NCBI GenBank assembly: GCA_001579985.1
Contig: LRSR01012874.1
Location: 1-30,733, forward strand
DNA from: Hypsibius dujardini
Taxonomy: Eukaryota > Tardigrada > Eutardigrada > Parachela > Hypsibiidae
Direction: 5' to 3'
DNA: 30,733 bases
Below are positions 1-12,300 of the stretch, piece after piece. The number at the start of each line of letters is the position of its first letter. Position 1 is the stretch's first letter. A model generated the notes under the pieces. That model did no database searches. It saw only the letters and a list, made by a program, of their open reading frames with translations, and was not told the origin of the DNA. The position numbers were made by a program, and so were the translations under genes.

Positions 1-1843
1 CGAAATTCATGGAGTTACCTCGCCCAAGAACGCTATCGCCAAAATATTGAGGACCTTGTTCTGCAATACAACGGTTTTAGTATGATGGGCGTCCCGTTAA
101 ACGGCACGCAGTCTGCTGAAGAAAATGCAGCTGATAACAGTGGGATAATTGTCGCTTACGGCGTGAGTCAACCTAAATAAATATGATATTATTATTCACG
201 TACAATGCAATATTTCTTCTTTTCAATAATTAACGAAGAAGGCGGATGGAAATAATCAGTAATTTGGAGGGTTGGTTAACAAGTGCAGTCGATGGAGATT
301 TTTTTGGCGACTAGAAATTTTAATATGACGATATTAAGCGAAGGGGGTCCAATGTTTGGATTCACACGTACAAAATCGGAGGATAGGAAATACAATCGGA
401 GATTCCAATTTTCGTCTGAAAATTGCGAAGAAGAAACCAACTTGAAGACCCCTTCGCGACTTTCATTAATGGCCAAAGGGAATCACCCTTTTCTACTTTT
501 TTTAGGCATACAAATTGTGGGAGAGAACACTGTCGGAAGCCGAACGAGAGGCCATGGAGAAGTTAACTTTGTGGTACACGGGATATACTCCAGGTAACAG
601 CTGAATATAATTGGGAAAACTGAGCTCTAACGACCGCAACACGAGATCCGCCAGAATACGGATAATATAACATGCACTTTGGTGCTACTCTCGCTAATCC
701 CATAAGAAAGCAAAATAACTGTCAAAATCGGATTGACTTCTGCAGAGCTTAGCCTTTTTCCGGTCCGCTCTGGCAGATCCACTGAGCAAGGTTGTTATTT
801 GGATTCCCAAAAGTCTCCATGTTGTTACTATTTGGCTAATTCTGCCATACCGTACCGAGTACACAGACATCTATCAACCTTCAAAAGAATTGCCAATTTT
901 GGTCAACTCGAGCAATTTCTTGTAGAAATAGCAAACTAATGAAAAAAACTAAAAATAAAAACATAAATTACAGTCACTAATTTTTTAGTTTCAATATGTT
1001 TAGCTTCTGAAAACAATTAAATTAAACGTTATTAACTCTAAGAATTTAGTTGAAAGAAACTAGAAAGCAGTTAATCAGTCAGTTAACATGACTAAAAGTG
1101 GACCAAGAGCCTTATTCCCTGAAAGAGATTACCTGATAAACTGAATATCAGTCGCTAGGTTTTCGTTGTCTAAAGAACTATCTAACTGTCGGTTCTGCCT
1201 TCCTTCATTTCTGGAATTTAATCGGTCAAGTATTAAGCAAAGTTAGCCTTGAGATTAAAGCGGAATCTAAGCTCAATTTTTAAAAAAAGTTTAACAAAAA
1301 TCAAACTAAAAACATCTCCGGGAATACATTCGAGGTCTCCTTTCGACATTTGCCGGTATTGATCATTAACAACGAGTTATAAGCATTCAAGCCTGTCCTA
1401 CAAGCAGGCACAATTTTTCTCACCTTGGACATTTCACCAATGAATGCATTATAATAATATCAGATTCTCTGTCCGACAGAGCAACTTTTCTGTATTGCAT
1501 TTGCCCAGGTAAGTACTGAACAAAAATAATTCAGAACGGGTGCCAGGTAGAATGTTTCGATACATGCGTATTTAATTTTCAGCCTTTCTGCGGAGTCTAC
1601 GATCGGAACACCATCTCCGAAGTTATTTCTACAGGTCTGATTTCTTAATTTAATACGTACTGTATGTCTGCAGACGTGGCACTACGCACAGTATACCATG
1701 TTTCCTATACGTCCCCAGACCCGCACAGCCCGACACCATTACGCATCATTGGTACAATGCAAAATTTCCCTCCCTTTGCCACAGCGTTTAAGTGCCCCGT
1801 TGGGTCCTACATGAATCCCGCCAAGAAAGTTGCTATTTGGTAG
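1..1843 (+). CDS. M13 zinc metallopeptidase (neprilysin/ECE-like), 3' part only
   Basis: Five terminal exons are visible: 1-162, 506-593, 1480-1508, 1583-1634 and 1674-1843. They join in phase to 166 codons and stop at TAG 1841-1843; the 5' part lies outside the window. The first exon carries the M13 motif ENxAD as EENAADN, which in the family supplies the third zinc ligand (Glu) and an Asp that orients the zinc-binding His. Then come EQLFCIAFAQ, the FCG motif, LRIIG (substrate-binding Arg) and the family ending AFKCPVGSYMNP...IW. All four introns sit at the same places as in the complete paralogue at 3326-13017, so the two are a tandem duplication. The family cleaves peptides outside the cell as type II membrane enzymes. 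The usual Cys before the terminal xxW is Val here (AKKVAIW). The HExxH motif is outside the window, so activity cannot be judged. Intron 594-1479 holds an A/T-rich dispersed repeat. Confidence 0.93.
936..1100. repeat. A/T-rich ACTAAA-type dispersed repeat, copy 1
   Basis: Stretch in the second visible intron of the upstream M13 gene, dense in ACTAAAA / TTTTAGTT words. The same character recurs at 11225-11455, 12555-12830, 15812-15895 and 20340-20600. Edges are approximate. Better preserved copies begin with a sequence like AGRGATGGCAAA, resembling hAT-superfamily ends, so this is probably a decayed non-autonomous element. Confidence 0.45.
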
Positions 1844-2339
1844 CAGCACCAACTAAGATGGCTGTGACAGGACTGACATTTGCTTTCATATACACTCTTG
1901 CGGTTTTAACCACAAACGTTCTTTATACATATTTTATGATCTTCCGGCTTAATATTAGTTTACCGATACTTCCCATATGTATTTCATGACTATCATTCCT
2001 CATCGATAAGGGGGAAGCGGTCAGGCTAACTGAGTTTGTTTCGAGATATATTGCTCAACTGGGAGAATTAGTTCTCTATTGGTCTTATAGGAGTGCGCAT
2101 GATGATGTTTGTGGTCAATAAGCACGGTTCGTAGCGCGTGACACATGAAAGCTTGACCAGTTATTTCATGCAGTCTTCAAGATACAAAGATACGACCACA
2201 CCTCAACTTTTCATATTCTCAGTATGGCAGACAAATGAGCAAAAAGACAACCAGCCGACCTCCAGAGAGACAGAGAGACAGACAGAGAGACAGACAAACA
2301 GAGAGACAGACAAACAGAGAGACAGAGAGACAGACAGAA

Positions 2340-2374
<35 letters not shown>

Positions 2375-3126
2375 GACAGGTTGCGGGTGAATCTAGAGCG
2401 TATTAGCAGAACTGCTTTAGAGTCCGCTCAACTAGCAATGATTATGACGACGATACAGACACGAACACGGCTGCAAGGAAAGGCTCAGTACAATCAAAGC
2501 TGGAAATATCGCTTCCTCAATATTTATTTCCTTGTTTGTTGGCTCAAGTCGTCGTCTTCTGCTAGTTTTCTATGGTTCAGAGTGGCCGCGAGTTGGCAAC
2601 CTAATCTTAACAGTTAAAGCGAGCAGTCGATCAAGGACACCTCGGTTTACCAATGGACGATCAACGTGCACTCCATTCATACTTCATGATCAGTTTCCGC
2701 AATTCTGGATCATGGTTGACATTTGTTCTACAATTATAGCATCACAGTAGCCATAAATTCTCCGGGCCGTATATACACAAACTTTCAGTGTTGAAGTCTG
2801 CTGATGTCTCGTCGCTGTGGCCTATCTACGCAGCAGGAAGAAGTAGGTCGACACGGAGATAACGATAACGAAAAGCGGGAAAGATTGAAAGAGCAAACGG
2901 TTCTTCGAGGAATGGGCCCGCCAACGGCTGATGCAATGACCGTCACTCAAGACCGAGCACCAGACCAAATTATCTGAGACCAGACAGACAGCTGTCTCGA
3001 CGCACCATATTTCTGACCGTGAGCGACTGTCTCTGAACCGACCGATTACTGCAGCTTCCATGTGTGTATCCCGATTGCCTACCTGTTGCACCATCATTTT
3101 ATCATTAATGGGGAATTTCCGGAGAG
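1844..3126. other. Intergenic region between the two M13 genes
   Basis: No gene recognised. Short open frames on both strands lack family features and splice partners. It contains the CAGA microsatellite at 2263-2379. The right edge leads into the promoter of the second M13 gene. Confidence 0.6.
2263..2379. repeat. Imperfect (CAGA)n microsatellite
   Basis: About 115 bp of GACA/GAGA tetranucleotide units with interruptions (CAAA, GAGA), ending in a clean CAGA run. It is one of three loci of the same tetranucleotide in the window (also 14635-14735, and 27276-27361 in the opposite orientation). Confidence 0.9.
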
Positions 3127-3209
3127 TGAGTCATGTACTTGCCATGTGTTGGTACTTGGTTTGTGTGCATCTGCACATCCGAATGCATCTTAGGCAGAAG
3201 CCTATAAAA
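3127..3209 (+). promoter_or_regulatory. Putative TATA promoter with AP-1-like site for the complete M13 gene
   Basis: TATAAAA lies at 3203-3209, about 117 bp before the predicted start codon at 3326, leaving a plausible 5'UTR of roughly 90 bases. A TGAGTCA (AP-1 consensus) lies at 3127-3133, about 70 bp upstream of the TATA. Position and consensus are seen directly; function is inferred. Confidence 0.5.
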
Positions 3210-3325
3210 CATTGTCGCTAGAACTTAAACGTGGATTGCAGGCTTTCCTCTTTTTGTTTCCTTCTCTTGTCAGCTCCCATCCGAACCGTCAACATAGGAG
3301 GGTGCTGATTGTTTCCATTTCGGCC

Positions 3326-6300
3326 ATGGCAACCATGAAGAAGGTCTTGCACCGGGTCACCTTCAATTTGCCCAATGGGACGGACGACAAGGTTCCGCTG
3401 ATTGAAGTGGAAGAACCTAAAAAGGAGATTATTTTGGAGGGGTAAGGATGCAGTGCACTTCGTAATTTAGCTCCATTATAAACGTTTAGTTCAGTTTGTA
3501 TATTTTTTTAATTTGTGTCTGTGTTCTTAATTCATGATCATAATTAACTTATCAACCCGTTTTGTTAATTAATTCCAAATTATGCGTTGGTTAATTAAAT
3601 AATTAATCTTTACTCGATAGAATACCTGTTCGTGTAAACATTTAGTTTTCCTCTCAATTTACAAGATACATATCAGTAATTAATCTATTAACAATCTCTA
3701 CTTTTTTCAGTTATTGGTATTGTTATTTTGATTCATTTTTCTCTGCTGATACGTGATTAATTTACTTTTATTAATTAACGTGAATGTGCGTGTTAATATT
3801 TAATTTCAAAGTCTCAAAATACGCTTTTGTATCTATCGCATACTTGTTTTAAATAATTGATTTGGCTGATTGTGTTAGTATTTATTTTATCGTGTCAAAT
3901 AACAAAACTCTTGATGAAAAACAATTTGATGTGGTTAATTTTTTTTTGTTTATGTATATAGATTCGTCGACTTTGGCGATCACCACGGAAGCGAAGCCAC
4001 CACGACGGAATGCGAGAATATGGCCGCCCATTGCTGCGGCACTCCCAAATCTATAATTGTCGTCGCAATAGTGACAGTCATTGTCGCGATAATCGTAATC
4101 ATTGGGGTGGTTTCTAGTTCGACATCCCAGGCGCCGGTGGCTGTGGGGGTGTATAATAATCAGTCGTTCAATAGCTCAATCACACCGGCGGAAGAGACAA
4201 CCGCCACGTCCGCCCCCGTGTTTGGGTCCACATTCCACGCAAACACAGAAGCAGATGAAGCGCTAAGAGATGCCACAACGGCAATGCTCGCGGAAGCTTC
4301 CAGCGCAACTGCCACCGCAGAAGAGCTCAGTGTCACCAATGACGCCTTCAAAGAAATATGTAAGAAAGCAGTTATTTATAGAAATCAAATCAAATAATTA
4401 ATTATGGTAACTAATTATAGTAATTATGTACTTACTCTGAACACAAAGTAAAAATTAAAGAAAAAACATAATTGAGAAGCGGAAAAGGCAAAAATTAAAC
4501 TAGATGGGACATTTCGATTTTTGAATTTGTTTTTGCTTAATTTCAGCCGAGGCTAAACTAACTGCATCACCAAGTTGAAAAATTAAACTGACATCTGTCC
4601 ACTTATTTTATTTTAGCTAAAATATTTGCATGTTTTTTAAAACATTCCGTTCGTCTAGTGGATTAATTTTTAATTTTAGTTTCTTGCGTTCGTTGTGTTT
4701 CGGTGTCATTCTGAGATACAATATCGACAAGTCACATTAATAAATAACAATTTTGGTTGATTAAGTAATTTGGTATTTGTAGTGGGATATCTTCAAAAGA
4801 CCGTCAACAGGTGAGGAATTGTAGTTCGCTTTGATGGCGCTCTTTATTTGTTCGTTGCCCTCATGTGTCCTTAATCGAAATATAGCTCCATTGAGCCCTG
4901 TGACGACTTCTACGAACACGCCTGCGGTCTCTTTCCACAAACTGCCACGGTCCCTGATGAGGTCATGGAATGGACTGGCCTTGATGCCATCGACCGTATT
5001 GCTCTGGAATCTTTATCGAGTAAGCTATATGGATGAAATTAATTCTAATATTTGACGCTAATTGTTCATCATTCAAAATTTTCATTGTCAGTTTGGAATA
5101 ATTACTGGCAAAAAATTGTACGAAAAGGATATTTTATTATGTGATATTGGTTTGAATGGAGTTCGATGACCTTGATGAAAGGTTATAAACATATAGTAAT
5201 TTTATCTTTATTGCGAGCCATTGTACGGACGTGTGTAAAATGTCGGTGTTTAATTAACCGATAAGTCAGCAGCGTAAATTATACCTCATGAAAATAGATT
5301 GACCGATGTGTATGGACTTTACCTTAACAGATAATGATTCGAAAGGTCTTGCGTGAAATGTAGGCCGAAAGTGTATGAATGTACGTACTTTATGGTCTGC
5401 AAATAATAGTATGTGACTGTAGCATGGGTTTTTCACAACTAAGCATCTGCTAGAAATCCCATTATATTATTCTCACATCTTTTCCGTGTTTCTTAAGACA
5501 TATATAGGCATTGAAGGCGCAAGTTTGCGCCTTTCTGGTCTTGATGAACGCTTTGAATACTGATGGGAATGATCACTGACCTCTTAAACTGGCGCATGAG
5601 AAAGGAATAGCATATATTCGTTCTTCTGTGTCGCTAGAAATGTGGCATTATTTTAACAGTATGAAGTAAGCTTAATTAAAAATTTTGTACTATATTTAAA
5701 TGCGAAGATATGTCATACAAATATTAGCGACATGCCATTGTAAATGACGGTACTAATGGCTATCCGTATAGTCAGGGGCTCGTTTAGGAGTGGGGGGGGG
5801 GAGGGTTCTTACAAGTCGGAACCAGGACTTATCCAGATGGGGAAAGGGGCTAGGCAAAGGGTCGAAATGCATTTTTTTCAAAAGTGAGCTTTCAAAATTT
5901 TTCAAAAACTTCAGGTTAACCATCAAATTTGGATTATTCTTGCAAGCTTTTAACCTCACATTTGCAGTAAATGGGTGTGTATATAAGCCCGAATAAATGA
6001 GATACCGTTCTAGGCAGGTGCTCGTTTAGGGACTTTACAAGTCTGAACGAGGACCCTTATGGTAGGGTCAAGGGGTGGGCAAAGTGGCAAAATGCATTTT
6101 CTTTCAAAATCAAATCTAAAATTTAATTATTATTTTGAACCTTGCGAGTGCATGGAAGTTTGATTTCCAAGACCTTCTGGGAGTCTAAAACATTTTCATA
6201 AGTATTCGTTTTTCTATCAAATTTAGATTATTCTTGAATGCCTTGAACCTGCCATTTGTATTCATTCAAAGGGAGCTTATATTGGACTCGAACAATCTTC

Positions 6301-9300
6301 AAATTTGATAGAAAGACTGAAATTTTTGGAATGTTTTGAAATCCCGGGAACCTTGGAAATTTGACTCCCATGCACCCACAAGGTTCAAAATGATAAGACA
6401 ATTTTGGGTTCAATTTTGAAATAAAATATATTTTGCCCCTTTGACTCCCCCTCTTGCCCTACCATGAGGGATCCTCGTTTCGACTTGTAAGAATCCTAAA
6501 CAAGCCCCTGACGGTGATTCATGGCAGTTCTCATTGTGAGCTCTCATCTTATGATATCAGATGTCAGGCTAATATACAATTCGGTAGAACCGGATTGGCT
6601 TTTTGATGAACATTTTACTGGTTTACCTCACACCCCTCAACTGCATCAAACTCAAAATGCGCATACGCACTGTAAAGCCCGGCTCATACGTAACATAATT
6701 TTCGTTTTTATTCACACAGCCGTACTCAACAATACCCTTTCGCAAGGCTCCGTGTTATCCCACTCTCGTGTGCAAGCCAAACAATACTACCAGCAATGTC
6801 TACTCTCCGGTACGTTTCACAAAAATCTCTGCGAATTTCACAATGATGTTATATATTTTTAAGTTGTCCGTCTTCCGTTTCATTACTATCGTGCGTCGTC
6901 CGTTATAGGACAACAAAATATCCTTTCCGACCTGTTCGCTCACATCGTGCAAGTTCTCCCGAGAGCCGCCGCCACGAACGCCACGTTTTTCAGTCAAGAT
7001 GATGCGCCAACTTCGAGTGAAATACTCGAGGCCCTGTCGCAGGGCATGTATCACGGATACTCCATGGGGCTCTTCCATACGACCATTTCGTCGAGCAGAA
7101 CGATTCGTTTTGCTCCACATACTTTCGGAATGAGCAGCAGCAGTTACACTGGGCCTATGACGACTGCTCAGCGAAATTACATGCTCTACCTGTCGGATCT
7201 CATATACGAATTCGGAAAGATCATGCCGGTTGGGGCGATTAGCAAGACCTCGGCGGAGGAGATAGCCGTCCAGATTTTCACCTTCGAGAAGAGACTGGTA
7301 ATTATTGGAAACAAACTTGAACTAGTCTGTAGTAGTTAATATAATAGGAATGTTTTTTTGGAAACTGATGATTCCAACAGAACCATGAAGTATGTTCTAC
7401 GAGTTGCACTCCAAAAGTCTTGGCACTCGGTCATTTGCTTTACGATTGCGACTGCTTTTCGAATAACTCAACATGGATCGTTAGGTCATGGCCTCATAAG
7501 CGGTAAATTCGAGTTTTACGGACCTGCATGCAGGAATCTGTGAAGAGCAATTTATTTTGGAAGACACACTTCTCAATACTATTGCAGCCGCATATTAAGT
7601 TGTTTCATATGGACTTGTAGGCAGACAAACAAATTTCCCTACTGGATGATACAAGAGGTCTCCCCTACAACCGCTTGCTGCACTCCTTAAAAGATTCAGA
7701 AAGTAGATTGGTGTGGACAGTGGCTAGAACAAATTTCGATACTCTGTTGAGAACATCAATCAATCAAGCAAAGCTAAACCACTTCTCATGATTTAATGCT
7801 GCACCGTGGGGTCCGTCGATCTTAAACTTGCTTAGCCTTACCGGAATCCTTTCATTTCTAACTAGGTTGTTTACGTCAGTAAGGAAAATGGTCTGATCAT
7901 TCATCATGGAATGACTAAGACGCACGTGAGGCGCTGGACATGATTCGTGTCAACAACTCTCCACTAGAAAATATTCTCCCCTCTAAGCCTCTGGCCCTAA
8001 TCCCACAAGGCTTTCAGAAATAATGTAAAAGTTGCTGACCCATATACTTGCAATACCAGAATTGGAACGCACCTTCTAGCTGCGATATAAATGATTGAGT
8101 GCCAAGACTTCTGAAGTGCCCCTCATTCTGCTAGTTTCCTTTTTTTGCAGAATTCTCCGCGTTCTGTGCCGGCTCCGGAGACGCCGGACTACGCTCCTGA
8201 AGATGAAGACGACCCGTTCCTTCTGGGAGGCCCTGCTGCTCGTAAGTTTTGGAGTTAACTACAAGATTGACTAAAATATACCTTGATCATTTTGAATGTT
8301 GAATTGATTGCTTCCACTCTTGAACTGGGCCTACTCAATAGTCTGACATGATGGGCTAGACCACATCTTGGTTTTTTGTGGTCGCGCCTCACTTGCTGTT
8401 TCGGTGTTCAATACCTTTTTCAATTCGGAATCCGGATTAATAATGATTTATCGATAGTACCGTGTTTCCATGGGCGACAATATCTATGTATCTTTTTCGT
8501 CCCAAAGCTGGTTTTATTTATTTTGTACCGATGAATTTCTAACTCATATCCTGTCTGTTGTTAGCTTGAAGTCGTGAATCTTGGTGGTGAAAATGCTTAG
8601 TGAATTTAGCGGGAAAAGGAGAGGAGGAATGACCACGTAAAAGCCAAACAAACTTTTGTGAGTCAATTGTTTAATGTTTCAGAAACCTAACTTTGAACTA
8701 CTAATTCCTTTCTTGGATTATAAAAGTATCATTAAGTCTGCGAGCTCTTACTAATGTATTTGCAATGTTAGTTATCCTTATTTTTGTTTAGGTATTCACA
8801 ATGATCCTGCCGCGTCTATCACTCCTAAAACTCTGGGCCAGTTTGCCAATCGCTACACAAAGGCACTGGGAATGACCGATGCCTTTTTTGTGAGTAATTT
8901 TCGCCAAGCCTGGGACACCAGCAACCTGGCACTTCTCGTGGAGACTCCGAGCAATGAGTCATTGTATTCGGGGCACTCTAATCCTGTCCGGGGTGAGGGT
9001 GCGATAACAGCAAACACATTGGTGGAGATATCCGACCCGACTTTTTTCCAAAGCCTGGTGTTGGAAATGACCAAAATGTATTCGACCAACGAGACGCTTG
9101 CCAAGCAGACTCGCCAGTAAGTAAAAGAATACTGTACGCTCCCGATTTCAAGAACGATTTTAGGTCCGGCCCGAAAACACGTTCCGTCGCTTGCTTAGTT
9201 GTGCATTCAGATCCACTTAAACTTTATTGACTTTAAAATTTTGAAACCGAAATCAACTATCAACAGCAATCTAGCTTACAAATCAGCCCTTTTCTCTTCC

Positions 9301-12300
9301 ACTTCAAAAAATGACTTCACAAATGCTATTTCGGACTTAAAAAACGCATTTTTAATGCACTCCTCGGTGATTGACTCCCAAGCAGCTGAAGTGAAATTTA
9401 GCACGTCCTGGCGAGTTGGATTCTTGATGTTCTTGCCCTTGATCACATCTGATTTCTTCTGCATTTTTCGCCACTTATGAAATTCCTTTCTTTACTGACA
9501 TTTGAACGGCTTATTTACTTCGACATGGCTGCGTAGTGAGTGAATAATACGCGGCATTTTTTTAAACGAAACGAAACAATCAATCGACCAAAGTAAAAGA
9601 GCAATGATATTTTTATTTGCAAATGCCGTTCAATCATCATTTCAATCAAGCAAGGAAGCATAGCCTGTCAGGCAAAACCAACGGGCCAATCACGGACAAG
9701 TGAACTAAATTGAACGATCCGCTCAAACTTGATGAATCAGCGGGGGTGGGGCATAATCGACCTTTGAAATCGGGAGCGTACAGTTTTAATTTTTTGATTC
9801 CGGTTGGTTTTGTTGAACTCTCAGTTTATCGAGACGTCTTTTCATTGTGTTGTTGTTTTTTTCTGTTGTATCAGATTTTTTGGCAACTACTTTACCGTGC
9901 AGCTGATCCTAAGTTACGTGCATCATCTGCCGGGGAAGCTGTCTGAGATTCATCGGCTGTATCGCGCTAGTACTGAGGGCTATGGTTCTGTAACTACGGG
10001 CAAGCCCCTTCCGCTGTGGGAACAATGCGTCAAATGGTGGGAATTTATTTGCCTCTTGAGAACCTAAATCAAGGACTCAAAGTCATGCGGGACTTTTTTT
10101 GCGGACTCGAATTTTCTGCCTTAAAGTTTACTACATTCATTATTCTTTTACAAATGGAATGCTGCTGAAGAATGATCTGACATAAATGCTAAATGTTTTT
10201 TCATGATCATGGAGATGCTTATGTTTAATAATCGAATGATTTGTGTTGAATTATTATTATTGTAATTTTGAGGGTGTTTCAGAATTCTAATATCGGGACT
10301 GTATGAATAAATGTTTGAAAAACTTAAGGCACTGATAACAGGATAATTATTCTGTTTTTTTATCCTGCAACAATAAATGCTCATTTATGGCCACATAGGG
10401 TAGCGGATGTCTTCCCGGAGCCTGTGGATCAACTCTATGCCGAAGATGGATACGGCAAGGAAGAAGCTTCCAAGGTACGCTGTTTCTGTTTTGATTGTTT
10501 GTTGTTGTTTTTTTTTGTTTACGGGTCTTGTCTCTGGCACCTTTGTTGATTGCATTGGACCACGTCCAACAAATCCTCATATCCAATCATTACAGCCATT
10601 TACCCTACTAGTACCTTCCTTAGTTAATAACCCTATCTACTTTATTAACCCTATTCGGCTGCTAAAGTTAATTACTGGTACGTCATTCAGCTGTGTGCGC
10701 TATTTACGTTAACTTCTAAAGAAAACACTTTCCTATATAATCATGTGTTTTATCAGTTCTAGAAACACTTTTAGTTCCTTTTCCCTTTCCTTCAGAATTT
10801 CGTTTTTATATTTCTCTATCTTGTGTCTACTAAACTAATCAACTATTCCAAGTTCCTGTTGACAAACCTAACAATTGTTATTCGTCATTTCAGGTGGAAC
10901 AAATTGGGACAACAATCCGCGCCATATTCATGTCCCTCGTCAACGTAAGTTTCTGATTTCAGCAAAATGCATCGTTCTTGATTCGCCGCAGCGTTGGGCT
11001 TTTCTCGTAGGCGTCGGACATGCTGACCGATGCATCACGCGTAGCTTCCTTGAAGGAAATGGCGGCGCTTCGTGTCTTCATCGGCCATGACAACATGGAC
11101 CACGTAGACGACGCCGTGTCACTCGAATCAAAATATCAGTCGGTGAGTAGGACACATCCACATTTTTTATTGCCCAATGTGCACGGTCGATCTGCGTCTC
11201 TTGTTCACCTGTCTGCCTTCTTATTAGAGATGTCAAAATTACACGAAACTAGAAACCTGAACTAAATTAAACTAAAACGATCACTAACTGATTTATTAGT
11301 TTTTCGTTTTTAGTTTCATATAACTTTATATAGTTTTAGTGACTAAAGATTTAACGGAAAAAAAAGATAAAATTAGTTTAAAACTGGAGCAGAAGTTCTA
11401 GTTACTACGAAGCTGTATTAAAAATCTGTGTAACATTCGTTTTTAGTTTATTAACCAAGTTATAGACTTGATTAGTGTCAGTCTTTGCCATCCATATTCA
11501 TTACTGTTCAGCTCAACTTGACCGACTCCTACTTGACCAACGAAATCCTGGTCAAGCGCTGGAAGACGTGGAAAAATATCACACCTAATATTGCCGCCTG
11601 GTGGATGCCTGAAAGCACACAGTCGTCCAGTTACTCCGCCAGTGCTTACTACGCTCCTTGGAAAAATTCCCTGGGTTCGTATTTCTTTTCGCAAGCAACC
11701 CATCCTTTCATTTTGAAAGATGACTTGTAAATAACTTGAATATATATTTCAGTTATTCCGGCTGGGTTGGAACGGCCTCCCATGATCGGTCCGGGCTATC
11801 CGGACGTCTGGATCATCGCAACATTCGGATTCGTCTTTTCCCACGAAGTATCCCATGAATTCTCATCCGCAGGTTGGAATGAAAATTAAACAAGCGCAAG
11901 TAGTTTTCGTTCAACGTGGAATATGAGGCAATTTTTCTGCGCTAAATCTGTAAAATAAATTTTGTCAAATTTTCTGGTTTTTGGTTTAGATACCGACAGG
12001 AGAAGTCCGTGGGATTTCCTGTCAAAGAGTCGTTTTCGGGAACGGACGCGGCTCTTGCAGGAGCAATACAGCGCTTATCGTTTGATGGGTGTGGCCTTGA
12101 ATGGGGCCAAAACATCGTCGGAAGACGTGGCAGACAATACCGGTGTCAAACTGGCATTTCAGGTATGCATATGGTACTTGAACTCTTCCGCTTCATTCGT
12201 CGGAACCCTTGCAAAAATGTTTTACTAGGATCTTTTCATTTTATAGGCCTACAAAAAGCTTACAGCGCACCAGAGCGCCACCATCGAGCAGATGATTCAG

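Noticed and set aside
2822-3097. Minus-strand 91-codon frame upstream of the M13 promoter
   Set aside because: No recognisable domain, no splice context; composition looks random.
4541-4580. Alternative M13 exon after TTAATTTCAG
   Set aside because: The acceptor looks good, but the following sequence reaches a stop (TGA) in the phase required by exon 2 and offers no suitable donor; the 28-nt exon at 4783 fits phase at both sides.
6400-6425. GGTTCAA-type sequence as a tRNA B box
   Set aside because: No matching A box or cloverleaf; it lies within the arm of the foldback element.
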